Of a stretch of 64,000 nt of DNA, positions 17,358 to 26,012 are shown in pieces. This DNA comes from Bacteriovorax sp. MedPE-SWde (lineage in GTDB: Bacteria; Bdellovibrionota; Bacteriovoracia; Bacteriovoracales; Bacteriovoracaceae): contig MPCU01000002.1 of NCBI GenBank assembly GCA_001874305.1, positions 372,001 to 436,000 on the forward strand. The letters are read 5' to 3'. The notes under the pieces were generated by a model. The model saw only the letters and a program-made list of their open reading frames with translations, was not told the DNA's origin and searched no databases. Position numbers and translations under genes: made by a program. The stretch's first letter is position 1; every line of letters begins with the position of its first letter.

Positions 17358-18632
17358 TTATCTTTCTGAGATATCTTTGTAATTTCTTTCTGTCTCACCA
17401 ACATATACTTGGCGTGGTCTTGCGATCTTAGCGACTTTATCTTCTCTAAGCTCTTTCCATTGAGAAAGCCAACCAGGAAGTCTTCCAAGAACAAACATTG
17501 CAGTGAACATATTTGTTGGAATTCCAAGTGCTTTATAAATAATCCCTGAGTAGAAATCTACATTTGGATATAGGTTTCTTTGAACAAAGTACTCATCTTT
17601 TAAAGCAGCTTGTTCAAGACCTTTTGCAATTTCAAGAAGAGGATCCTGTACATCTAGTTTTTCTAAAATAGTATCACAAGCAACTTTGATGATTTTAGCT
17701 CTTGGGTCAAAGTTCTTATAAACTCTGTGTCCAAATCCCATTAGCTTAAATGGATCATTCTTATCTTTTGCTTTAGCGATAAACTTCTCGTAGTCACCAC
17801 CGTCATTCTTTATTTCTTCTAGCATTTCAAGAACTGCTTGGTTAGCTCCACCGTGTAATTGACCCCAAAGAGCATCTACACCAGATGAAACAGAAGCAAA
17901 GATATTTGCTTGAGACGACCCAACAACTCTAACAGTTGAAGCTGAACAGTTTTGCTCATGGTCAGCGTGAAGAATTAGAAGAGTATCAAGTGCACTTGCT
18001 ACTTCATCATCAATTTCACCATCAAACATCATGTTTAAGAAATCTTTTGAATATCCTAACGCAGGGTTAGAATCAACAGGATCTTTTCCTATAGTCTTTC
18101 TATAGAAGTTCGCCATGATTATTTTAACTTGGGCCATTAGTTGTGTAATGGCCTTTTCCTTGATTTCATCAGTAGCTTCAGGGTTAAGAAATTCCGGGTA
18201 GAAACAACTTAGAGCTGAAACAGTTGAAGAAACAACACCCATTGGGTGAGCATCTGCAGGAAATTGGTTTAAGATATTTTTTACACCATCTGGTAGGCTA
18301 GCAAACTTAGAGATATCAGCATAGAAAGCGTCACTCTGAGCTTTTGTAGGTAACTCACCATTATATAGTAAATATGAAACTTCTACGAAGTCAGACTTAT
18401 CCGCAAGTTGCTCAATTGGATAGCCTCTATATCTTAAAATCCCCTTCTCTCCATTAAGAAAAGTTACAGATGAAAGACAAGAACCTGTATTCATAAAACC
18501 ATTATCTATAGTTATTAAGCCACTAGTTGCACGGAGTTTTGTTATATCAATTGCCGATTCTTTTTCAGAACCAGTAATGACAGGTAATTCATAAACTTCG
18601 CCTTTAAACTCTAATTTAGCGTTATCAGACAT
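17358..18632 (-). CDS. gltA: Citrate synthase (type II)
   Basis: 424 residues, typical of the hexameric type II enzyme. It condenses acetyl-CoA and oxaloacetate to citrate, entering the TCA cycle. Catalytic residues are seen as His260 (WGQLHGGAN), His302 (MGFGHRVYK) and Asp359 (NVDFYSG). The HADHEQNCSAST block at 222-233 is also typical. SD GGAGG six bases before the ATG is strong. It is monocistronic with its own terminator. Confidence 0.97.
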   Translation of the reverse strand: MSDNAKLEFKGEVYELPVITGSEKESAIDITKLRATSGLITIDNGFMNTGSCLSSVTFLNGEKGILRYRGYPIEQLADKSDFVEVSYLLYNGELPTKAQSDAFYADISKFASLPDGVKNILNQFPADAHPMGVVSSTVSALSCFYPEFLNPEATDEIKEKAITQLMAQVKIIMANFYRKTIGKDPVDSNPALGYSKDFLNMMFDGEIDDEVASALDTLLILHADHEQNCSASTVRVVGSSQANIFASVSSGVDALWGQLHGGANQAVLEMLEEIKNDGGDYEKFIAKAKDKNDPFKLMGFGHRVYKNFDPRAKIIKVACDTILEKLDVQDPLLEIAKGLEQAALKDEYFVQRNLYPNVDFYSGIIYKALGIPTNMFTAMFVLGRLPGWLSQWKELREDKVAKIARPRQVYVGETERNYKDISER

Positions 18633-18745
18633 AAAACCTCCAAATATATATGTGTGTATAATCTATCAAAAATTACTGATTAGTTATGTGTAAATACATG
18701 TAAATAATTAGAATGTCGACACGAGCTGCGTCTAAACTAGTCCTC

Positions 18746-19363
18746 TCAAGACCAAGATTCTGGGTCTTTCTGCCATTCAAGCAAGAGATTGTAGTCTTCT
18801 TCATCAATTATCTTCTCAGTAAGAGCTGTATCGACAAGATCACGAAAATTAATTAGAGAAAAATAGTCTACTTTCAATGATCCTATATACTTACGTGCAT
18901 TTTCCATCTGATAATCCACAATACATAGAGCATTATTAACGACCATTCCCTGATCTCTTACACCCTCTATAACTTTGCCTATACTTGAGCCCTGATTGAT
19001 TAAGTCTTCCACGAGCAATAAGCTTTGTCCCTGACTTATATCACCTTCAACCATTCTTCCTTGTCCGTGTCCCTTGGGTTTACTTCTTACATAAACCATT
19101 GGCTCTTCACGAAAGTGGGCCAACATAGTTGCATGAGTAATCCCCGCAGTAGCAACACCTGCGACAAAGTCGTATGACAATTTCTTTGAATCAATTATAC
19201 TTGAAAATTCTTTGGCGACCAATTCTCGTAACTTAGGATGGCTTGGAATGAGTCTATTATCACAATAAATTGGGCCTTTTAATCCGGAGGCGTAAGTGAA
19301 GGGGTCTTTAGGTGAAAACTGGATACATCCAACTTCAATCATTCCCAAAACCAATTCTCTCAT
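18746..19363 (-). CDS. pyrE: Orotate phosphoribosyltransferase
   Basis: 205 residues from the ATG at 19363, one base after the stop of the upstream sensor kinase and preceded by AAGGGGAG. The longer open frame to 19396 is rejected. PyrE joins orotate to PRPP to give OMP in pyrimidine synthesis. Seen: SGLKGPIYCDNR substrate loop, AGVATAGITHA, YVRSKPKGHGQGRMVEG flexible loop, and the PRPP motif LLLVEDLINQGSS. The usual VEDVxTTG is VEDLINQG here. Being translationally coupled to a histidine kinase and an RNA methyltransferase-like gene is unusual for pyrE. Confidence 0.94.
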   Translation of the reverse strand: MRELVLGMIEVGCIQFSPKDPFTYASGLKGPIYCDNRLIPSHPKLRELVAKEFSSIIDSKKLSYDFVAGVATAGITHATMLAHFREEPMVYVRSKPKGHGQGRMVEGDISQGQSLLLVEDLINQGSSIGKVIEGVRDQGMVVNNALCIVDYQMENARKYIGSLKVDYFSLINFRDLVDTALTEKIIDEEDYNLLLEWQKDPESWS

Positions 19364-19364
19364 G

Positions 19365-20651
19365 CTACTCCCCTTCTTCGGCCTCTTCATCATCAAATGA
19401 AATCAATGGTAGGCGGATATCAAATTTTACGTTTGGACAATTCTGATCTACAGAAATGTCCCCATTAAAGCGTTTTAAAATTTCTTTACAGATACTCAGC
19501 CCTAGGCCAGTACCCTTGCCAGGATCTTTAGTAGTAAAAAATGGCTCCATTATATTATCTACAATTTCGTCACTTAACTTTTGTCCTGCATCAGTTATAG
19601 AAAGTATTGCATTGCTTCCATCTACAACAGTTTCAATTTTAACCCAGCCTTTTAGTCTTTGACTAGTTAGCGAGTCATATGAGTTATTTAAAAGATTTGT
19701 TAAAACTTGGGAGAGCTGTCCGGGCTTACACTCTACGAGCAACTCACTAGAACTTAAGCTTGATTGAATATCAACAGAGTCCATTTGAAAACGGTCCTTA
19801 CTAATATCAATAGTTCTTTTTATAATCTCGTTAAGATCAAATACTTCGAATTCATCCTTTTCAGAGTTTCGAGACATCAGCCTTAGACCTTCAACTATAT
19901 TTGTAACTTTCTTACAATTCTTTTCGATCATATCAAGACAGACTCTTGTCTCATCCGATTTTTCTAGAATTTCACCTTCGTTCAGAAGTTGCTCTATACG
20001 TGTTGAAAAGCCACCTATTATAAATATAGGGTTGTTTATCTCATGTGCGATTCCCGCTGCCATCTTCCCAAGAGCAGTCATTCTCACAGAGTGATCATCA
20101 ACTAACTTATGTGATTCGACAAGATTCGTATCATGAATTCCAAGGTAGGATCCAAGCTCATTCGCCACAATTTGCAATCGGTCGACTGTCCCATCTGTTA
20201 CAAAGTCTCGCTCTGTTAATACATCGTGAACAGTGATAGTTCCCCACAGCTCATTATTAACAAAGATTCCAACTGATAAAACAGACTTTATATCTGAGTC
20301 TTCATAGAACTCTTTTAAAGATTCATCCTGGATGAGATGAAAGTCCCTTTTATGAATGATCATTGGTTTTTTTACAGCGATTGTCGTTGAATAGATTTTG
20401 TAAATATCATCTACATAGAGTCTTCGACTAACATTAGATCCCATGTAACGAGAGCCCGCGCAGTCTTCAAACCATTCGTGAAAGAGTCCCGCGTAAATCT
20501 TCTGGGTCTTTTCATCAACGTCTTTTTTAGAGGTAATAATTCTATGAACACCAAGAAACTCGGCGATAAGAGGAGCGGCAAATTCCATAGCAACTCTAAC
20601 GTTCTTATACTTATTTAGAACATTCTGAACTTCTAGAAATGTCTTAAACAT
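19365..20651 (-). CDS. GAF-domain sensor histidine kinase
   Basis: 428 residues, soluble. Residues ~15-170 are a GAF-like sensory domain. The H-box GKMAAGIAHEINNPIFIIGG places the phospho-accepting His at 203. The catalytic domain shows the N box (LTNLLNNSYDS), the G1 box (SITDAGQKLS) and G2 (GKGTGLGLSI) with FFTTKDPG between. No partner receiver is next to it. It sits two bases after the methyltransferase stop and one base before pyrE, so all three form one operon. Input signal unknown; a nucleotide-related ligand would be a guess from context. Confidence 0.93.
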   Translation of the reverse strand: MFKTFLEVQNVLNKYKNVRVAMEFAAPLIAEFLGVHRIITSKKDVDEKTQKIYAGLFHEWFEDCAGSRYMGSNVSRRLYVDDIYKIYSTTIAVKKPMIIHKRDFHLIQDESLKEFYEDSDIKSVLSVGIFVNNELWGTITVHDVLTERDFVTDGTVDRLQIVANELGSYLGIHDTNLVESHKLVDDHSVRMTALGKMAAGIAHEINNPIFIIGGFSTRIEQLLNEGEILEKSDETRVCLDMIEKNCKKVTNIVEGLRLMSRNSEKDEFEVFDLNEIIKRTIDISKDRFQMDSVDIQSSLSSSELLVECKPGQLSQVLTNLLNNSYDSLTSQRLKGWVKIETVVDGSNAILSITDAGQKLSDEIVDNIMEPFFTTKDPGKGTGLGLSICKEILKRFNGDISVDQNCPNVKFDIRLPLISFDDEEAEEGE

Positions 20652-20653
20652 GA

Positions 20654-21544
20654 TTATCGCCTTCGGAAAATGCAGATTTTAACTCCATTCTCCTTATTTT
20701 CCTCTTCGAATTCAGCTGGTGAATAAAGAGTATTTACATAATCAAAGTCTTGCAACTCATTTCTATATAAATCTACAATAAACTCAGATTTTTCAAAAGG
20801 ACTATTCAAGCAAGAAATCACATATCCGCCAGATTTCACGACCTTTGGTAGCTGTCGAATTACTTTTTGATAGTCTTTGGCGTAGTCAAAGCGAGATCTC
20901 TGAAAGCTTGGAGGATCATAAACTACCACATCAAATGGTCCCTTCTTTGATAACCAGCCCATGGACTTAAGAACATTCTTCTTATGAAAGAAGATTCCCT
21001 CTGTGTCCTGACCATTTAAATGATGATTCTCTCTTCCCCATTCTAGAAATGACTTAGATACATCTACATTATGAACTTCAGTAGCACCAAACTTCTTGGC
21101 CACTACTGAAAAAGAACAAGTGTAGGCAAAGAGGTTTAGAACCTTCCCTCCACTTATCTTATCTTGGATAAATTTTCTACCTTCCTTCATATCAAGGAAG
21201 AAGCCATGATTTTGGTTCTTACCCATTTTTAACTTATATTTTAGATCATCCTCAACTGCGACCACTTCTCTAGCTTCGTCTTCAGTTATATCAAAGAACT
21301 TAAAACTATTTTCATAACGAAGGTGGAGAACAACTGGCTTACCAAATTTTTCAATCAAAAGCTTAGGAAGATTAAGCTCCCCTAAGTTATCCTCAGCATA
21401 AAACTTTATATAGAATACTGGAGAAAACCAATCCACTGTAATGTGTGAGTAATCAGCATATCGACCGCCTCTGCCGTGAAAAAGGCGACATGACTCAAGC
21501 TCAGGCCTATAACTATTTTTAATTTGATTCAAAATAAAGTTCAT
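20654..21544 (-). CDS. Class I SAM-dependent methyltransferase, RlmK/RlmI-like
   Basis: 296 residues from ATG 21544; an in-frame GTG 12 bases upstream is an alternative and neither has a clear SD. The N-terminal part (ESCRLFHGRGGRYADYS...ITVDWFSPVFYI) resembles the region preceding the catalytic domain in RlmK-type enzymes. The Rossmann domain shows LNLFAYTCSFSVVAKKFGA (motif I), HNVDVSKSFLEW and VVYDPPSFQRS (motif IV), the pattern of 23S rRNA m5C/m7G methyltransferases. Likely target is rRNA; the exact base is not determinable. First gene of the operon with the sensor kinase and pyrE. Confidence 0.85.
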   Translation of the reverse strand: MNFILNQIKNSYRPELESCRLFHGRGGRYADYSHITVDWFSPVFYIKFYAEDNLGELNLPKLLIEKFGKPVVLHLRYENSFKFFDITEDEAREVVAVEDDLKYKLKMGKNQNHGFFLDMKEGRKFIQDKISGGKVLNLFAYTCSFSVVAKKFGATEVHNVDVSKSFLEWGRENHHLNGQDTEGIFFHKKNVLKSMGWLSKKGPFDVVVYDPPSFQRSRFDYAKDYQKVIRQLPKVVKSGGYVISCLNSPFEKSEFIVDLYRNELQDFDYVNTLYSPAEFEEENKENGVKICIFRRR

Positions 21545-21685
21545 TTCATCACACACTTTTTGGGCATCTAGGATTAATTCCTAATCTTAAGTTATACTAT
21601 TAATAATGTATTTTAAACTACTTACATAAAAATTTGTGAGCTATCAAGCCCTAGGCCATAATAACTCGCTGGAGAACATTAGAGA

Positions 21686-23050
21686 ATGAAAGCACTATAT
21701 ATTTGCGATGAAAAAGAGGAATGGAATCATATCAGAAACCTCTTCGCGTCACATTTTCCTAAAGTTGAACTTATCTGTGTGACAGATGGAAGCGACGCTA
21801 TTGAATACTTAAGTTATGAAGGGCCATTTGGACTGATTCTAGTTGAAGCGGCCATGAAGTCTGACGATCCGTCTGAACTTACGAGAAAAGTCATTTCCCT
21901 CGCCGGGGAAAGGCCTATTATATTTGTAGGGGCCCAAGCCTTTATTACAGATAGAATTGATGAAGAGTTTTATATAAAGAGTGATACAAATGATCTTTTA
22001 ATTCGACCAATTGAAATCGAAAGCTTTAAAGACACCGTTAAGAAGGCCATTGGTTGGGCCGAAGAAGAAGAGTTTGAAAAATCAATTGAAGAAATAGATA
22101 GAGAAGAACTCTTACCAATGAAGCTTAGAAACTTTTATCTTTTTGAGTCTCTTCCTTATGATGTTTACCTTGAGCTTACTCAAACAAAATTTATAAAAAT
22201 AATCTCGGCCAATAAACGCTATTCACATAGTGATATAAACGCCTATGCGAAGAAGAATGTAAAGGTTCTCTACTTACAAAAGAATGAATATTTAAAGTTC
22301 CTTGAAGATGGAATAGAAAAGCTACTCATGATCTTCGATGGACAAGTAAAGCTTTCGACGAAGAAGATAATTGCCAATCAGATACGTTCTGTTCTCATAA
22401 TTCATCAATATGTACAAACTGTTGGTGTTTCACAAAATCTCATAAAACTATGTGATCGAGTAATTGCGGTTACAAGAGAAGTTACTTTAGAGCATAAGAA
22501 GTTTAAAAATATATTACCATTCTTTCCAAAGGCCCACGCGGATCTTGCTGAACAAGCGGTCATGACACTATATCTTTCTGAAACTATTCTCACCGCCCTT
22601 GGCTGGGCAAGTGAAACATCAAGAAAGAAACTTGGACTGGCCTCTCTCTTATATGATTCAATGTTAACAAATGATGATCTATCAAAGATTCGCTCTCTTG
22701 AAGATCCACAGCTACAAATGTTTACAGTTTCAGAACAAGAAGAGTTTAAGAACCACCCTTTAAAGGCCGCGGAAATGGCACAGTACTTTCAAGGCTATCC
22801 AGATACGGACTTTATTATAGCTCAGCAACATGAACGCCCTAAAGGAGATGGCTTCCCGAGTAAGTTAACAAATAATAAGCTAACAGCTCACTCGTGTGCA
22901 TTTATTCTTTCTAATAATTTTGTTACCAGGCTTGTAACTGATAACAAAAACCAGGGTGCTCTTCTCAATATTTTTAGAGAGATAAAAAGTGTGTATAATC
23001 AAGGAAACTTTAAAGATCCTCTTTCTGCTTTACAGAGGTCTATAGTTTAA
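21686..23050 (+). CDS. Degenerate receiver / degenerate HD-GYP protein
   Basis: 454 residues with the same layout as the HD-GYP proteins at 13198 and 23040: receiver-like domain (MKALYICDEKEEW; phospho-acceptor position reads ILVEAA, no Asp), middle domain (FYLFESLPYDVYLELTQTKFIKI) and HD-GYP-like domain. The HD pair has become Tyr-Asp (SLLYDSML, near 322) without the GK, while QQHERPKGDGFP keeps part of the GYP segment. Loss of metal ligands predicts no phosphodiesterase activity; a ligand-sensing or scaffold role is inferred. Overlaps the convergent paralogue at 23040 by 11 bases. Confidence 0.8.
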   Translation: MKALYICDEKEEWNHIRNLFASHFPKVELICVTDGSDAIEYLSYEGPFGLILVEAAMKSDDPSELTRKVISLAGERPIIFVGAQAFITDRIDEEFYIKSDTNDLLIRPIEIESFKDTVKKAIGWAEEEEFEKSIEEIDREELLPMKLRNFYLFESLPYDVYLELTQTKFIKIISANKRYSHSDINAYAKKNVKVLYLQKNEYLKFLEDGIEKLLMIFDGQVKLSTKKIIANQIRSVLIIHQYVQTVGVSQNLIKLCDRVIAVTREVTLEHKKFKNILPFFPKAHADLAEQAVMTLYLSETILTALGWASETSRKKLGLASLLYDSMLTNDDLSKIRSLEDPQLQMFTVSEQEEFKNHPLKAAEMAQYFQGYPDTDFIIAQQHERPKGDGFPSKLTNNKLTAHSCAFILSNNFVTRLVTDNKNQGALLNIFREIKSVYNQGNFKDPLSALQRSIV

Positions 23051-24398
23051 GCGTCTCGAGAGATTTCGTAATTTTCACGTAAGTGTGTTTTGAAAAGCTT
23101 TGTTTTAAAAACTCTAGAATTACCGGAATCTCTACCTTCTCTCCACGCTGAATTGTTTTAAGCATTTCCTCAGTAAAAGCTTCTGAGATAATCATAACTT
23201 TTGCTAAGGGAGAGATATCATCTTTATAGTTTGTAGCAAAACCTAAACCATTTGATGTCCCATGATGCTGTCTAATAATTGCTTCAACCCCCATAGGGCA
23301 TTTAGGGTATCTCTTTATGGCATCGGCCGCTTGAGCAGCGTGAGAGATCACAATCTCTTTTTCATCTTCCGTTAAATTACTATCAAATATTAATTTATCT
23401 TCGTATGAAAGCTCGGGATGATTCTTATAGACACTCGTTAAGTACATATCATGAAAGAATAGCACAAATTTAAGTTTTTCCTTATGTGACTCTCCACCCC
23501 ACTCAATATTATCAAGAGCATGAGAGGCCACAAAACCAGCAATAATTGAGTGACTATATAAGAAACCGGACTTATTTGCAGTTAACTCTTTTAGAATTCC
23601 TTTTAGATCTGGCACATCATCTAATACCTCAACTATTGTATCCATACACTGATTAGAAAGTTCGATAACTTCCTTAGTCATTTCACCATCAAATATTTGT
23701 TCCGCTACAGTCTCAATCCCCTGTTCAACCTTATCTAGCTTAACGCCGACCTTAGTCTTAGGGTCTTCTTTAATTCCATTTAAATCATCTATGAGCTGTG
23801 TTGTTACTTGCTTTGCAAAAGAAAATCTCTGTTCTGATGGTACATAGAGAGTGCTAATACCTTCATCCAAATAGTCTTTTACCTTCGGCCAGATTGCTTC
23901 ATCTTTTACAAAGATTTTATGATAAGAAAATTCACCATTTTCTTCTCTAACTCTATAGAAGGTATCACAAGGTGTAAGTGTGAGTGAGAAATACATTCTA
24001 ATTGGCATTGGATAAAAGTCAGGCATATCCTTTTCGGCCATATCCTTAGCAGTTACTCCAAAAGTATTAGCGGCAGACTGAATAATTCCTCTAATATCAT
24101 AAGGGTTTCCAACGACAGAAACTTCATCTGGAGCTTCACTTTGATTACCTATCACAATAATCGGTATCTCTCTCTCGTTTTCAATCAGATGGTGGTAAGC
24201 TAGTAGTGCTGTATCTTCTTCATCAATCATACAAAGCGAATAGACTAGATCAATTTCGTTTTCATGATTTTCGATATGTTCAATTGCATCCTCTAAGGAC
24301 TTACAAGTTACAACTTTTGAATCAGTGTATATTTTTAAGTTAACTGTATATAGTGAATTTAAAACCTCATTATCTGAGATTATTAGAATATTAGACAT
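23040..24398 (-). CDS. Degenerate receiver / HD-GYP-like protein
   Basis: 452 residues from ATG 24398 (SD GGGGAG eight bases upstream; the frame's earlier start at 24416 has none). The receiver-like domain (NILIISDNEV) lacks the phospho-acceptor Asp (LVYSLCMID). The middle domain (FSLTLTPCDTFYRV...GISTLYVPSEQRFSF) matches its two paralogues. The HD-GYP-like domain keeps His-Asp in VLFFHDMYLTS but not the following GK, and QHHGTSNGLGF replaces HHExxxGxGYP. Catalysis is uncertain. Divergent from sfsA, convergent with the 21686 paralogue. Confidence 0.8.
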   Translation of the reverse strand: MSNILIISDNEVLNSLYTVNLKIYTDSKVVTCKSLEDAIEHIENHENEIDLVYSLCMIDEEDTALLAYHHLIENEREIPIIVIGNQSEAPDEVSVVGNPYDIRGIIQSAANTFGVTAKDMAEKDMPDFYPMPIRMYFSLTLTPCDTFYRVREENGEFSYHKIFVKDEAIWPKVKDYLDEGISTLYVPSEQRFSFAKQVTTQLIDDLNGIKEDPKTKVGVKLDKVEQGIETVAEQIFDGEMTKEVIELSNQCMDTIVEVLDDVPDLKGILKELTANKSGFLYSHSIIAGFVASHALDNIEWGGESHKEKLKFVLFFHDMYLTSVYKNHPELSYEDKLIFDSNLTEDEKEIVISHAAQAADAIKRYPKCPMGVEAIIRQHHGTSNGLGFATNYKDDISPLAKVMIISEAFTEEMLKTIQRGEKVEIPVILEFLKQSFSKHTYVKITKSLETLKL

Positions 24399-24501
24399 TA
24401 AAGTTACTCCCCACAATATTGTATCAAAATATAGAAGTATTAAAACAACTTTTGGCCAGAAACGAAGTGCTTTGGTAGGCTATTTAAGAACTGGAGATCT
24501 A

Positions 24502-25236
24502 ATGAAATTTGAGAAACCTATAGTTAACGGAATCATACTTAATAGATATAAACGATTTTTAGCGGACGTAAAACTCTCAGAAGACTTTCTTGAGCATAAG
24601 AAGGGAGAGGTCATTGTTGTCCATACGGCCAACACTGGGAGCATGAAAACTTGCTGGGAGCCTAATTGGCCATGTGCAATTAGTTTTCACGACAATCCCA
24701 AGAGGAAGTTAAAGTTCTCTCTCGAAATGACTCACAATAAGAATACCTGGATTGGAATCAATACTTCTCTACCTAATAAAATTGCAGTTGAAGCAATCGA
24801 AGATGGAACAATAAAAGAACTTCAGGGCTACCAAGGCATAAAGCCAGAAATAAAAATTGGAAAAAGTAGAATTGATATTCTTCTCTACGATGGAGATGAT
24901 CATAAAAATACAACAAGGCGATGCTATGTTGAAGTAAAGAATGCCACAATGCTAGGAGAAAATGGAGCAGTAATCTTTCCAGACTCTGTTTCAGAAAGAG
25001 GACAAAAGCATTTAAGAGAGTTAATTGAGATCGTTGAATCTGGAGATCGAGCTTGTATGCTTTATATAGTACAAAGAGAAGATGTCGATCACTTTAGTCC
25101 AGCGAAGGATATTGATACTGAGTATGCAAGGCTCCTAAATGAAGCAGTATCAAAAGGAGTTGAAGCCCTTGCCTATATTTGTACTGTAAACCCCGACGGA
25201 GTTAAAGTTACAAAACCTATAGAAGTAAGATTATAA
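24502..25236 (+). CDS. sfsA: SfsA family protein
   Basis: 244 residues from ATG 24502, six bases after GGAG; the frame is open further upstream but that part overlaps the divergent gene. SfsA was named for sugar fermentation stimulation in E. coli and has an OB-like N-terminal part plus a nuclease-like fold. Seen: RYKRFLADV, HTANTGSMKTC, ELQGYQGIKPEIKIGKSRIDILL, CYVEVKNATML and FPDSVSERGQKHLREL, all characteristic. The Glu-Val-Lys (VEVKN) matches a PD-(D/E)xK-type active site. Ends 6 bases inside the convergent gene at 25231. Confidence 0.95.
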   Translation: MKFEKPIVNGIILNRYKRFLADVKLSEDFLEHKKGEVIVVHTANTGSMKTCWEPNWPCAISFHDNPKRKLKFSLEMTHNKNTWIGINTSLPNKIAVEAIEDGTIKELQGYQGIKPEIKIGKSRIDILLYDGDDHKNTTRRCYVEVKNATMLGENGAVIFPDSVSERGQKHLRELIEIVESGDRACMLYIVQREDVDHFSPAKDIDTEYARLLNEAVSKGVEALAYICTVNPDGVKVTKPIEVRL

Positions 25237-26004
25237 TCTTGCTCTATGATCATAACGATCCAGAGAAGCCTTTAGATTTCTGCGAACACGTGAACCTTTT
25301 GGAAGACTTTCCAGGATATCACCATATACATTTCGGCTATCTTCATTAACAAAGCGATAGAGACCTTTTGCTAATGCTTCTTTTACCATTAAGCTTCCTG
25401 TTGAGAAGTTATTGACGAAACTCTCTTTGATAGAGACTTCATATTGATCATCTTTATACTTTTCAAGTTCCATTAGAGCTAGACCAACTAGGTTAGCATC
25501 ATGATACTCAAGTACATTATTAACAATAGAGTCTAGGTTCTCTTGAGAAGGCCCCTGAGTACTTATTAAAAGCAATGCAGCTTCTTTTACATGACCATTA
25601 GAGATTTTTAGAAAATCTCTAGCAATACTAGAAACGCGCTCATCAACAATCTCATTAGTAAGAACTTCTTCATAGAAATTTAATAGTTCCTTCTTTAGAG
25701 ACTGTCCAACACTTAGATCATACTCTCTAGAGTCAACAGAAGAGAACTCACATTTTTTAGTATAGCAACCTTTTAATGTTGCGAGCTTTTCAATACGATT
25801 CTCAATTCCAACGACCTTCTTATTAATTTCTTCCTTCTTAACTAGTACTTCACCTTTGCCAATACTTGCAGGCTTTCTTGAGTAAGGATTCTTTCTATCA
25901 AAGAAGTCAGTCGAAACTACTTTATCTTCACTTGTATTGTAGAAGTTAACTCCTACTATTATTGAGAATAGCGATACACCCGCTATGGTCATTTTTTTTA
26001 ACAT
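25231..26004 (-). CDS. Membrane-anchored helical-repeat protein, partner of a lytic enzyme
   Basis: 257 residues. N-terminal anchor or uncleaved signal (MTIAGVSLFSIIVGVNFY), a charged linker, then an all-helical domain with HEAT-like rhythm (VKEAALLLISTQ, LVGLALMELEKYKD, MVKEALAKGLYRFV). A Cys pair GCYTKKCEF is near residue 80. It lies eight bases after the exported transglycosylase-like gene at 26013, so is co-transcribed. The protein at 29396 has the same plan (anchor, linker, Cys pair SKCVAEHCG, helices). No database family is recognised. A partner or self-protection role for the lytic enzyme is a hypothesis from context. Confidence 0.72.
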   Translation of the reverse strand: MLKKMTIAGVSLFSIIVGVNFYNTSEDKVVSTDFFDRKNPYSRKPASIGKGEVLVKKEEINKKVVGIENRIEKLATLKGCYTKKCEFSSVDSREYDLSVGQSLKKELLNFYEEVLTNEIVDERVSSIARDFLKISNGHVKEAALLLISTQGPSQENLDSIVNNVLEYHDANLVGLALMELEKYKDDQYEVSIKESFVNNFSTGSLMVKEALAKGLYRFVNEDSRNVYGDILESLPKGSRVRRNLKASLDRYDHRARL

Positions 26005-26012
26005 ATAATTCC

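Noticed and set aside
24325-24501. Upstream extension of the sfsA frame
   Set aside because: It overlaps the divergent gene, has no SD and lacks SfsA similarity; ATG 24502 has GGAG at the right distance.
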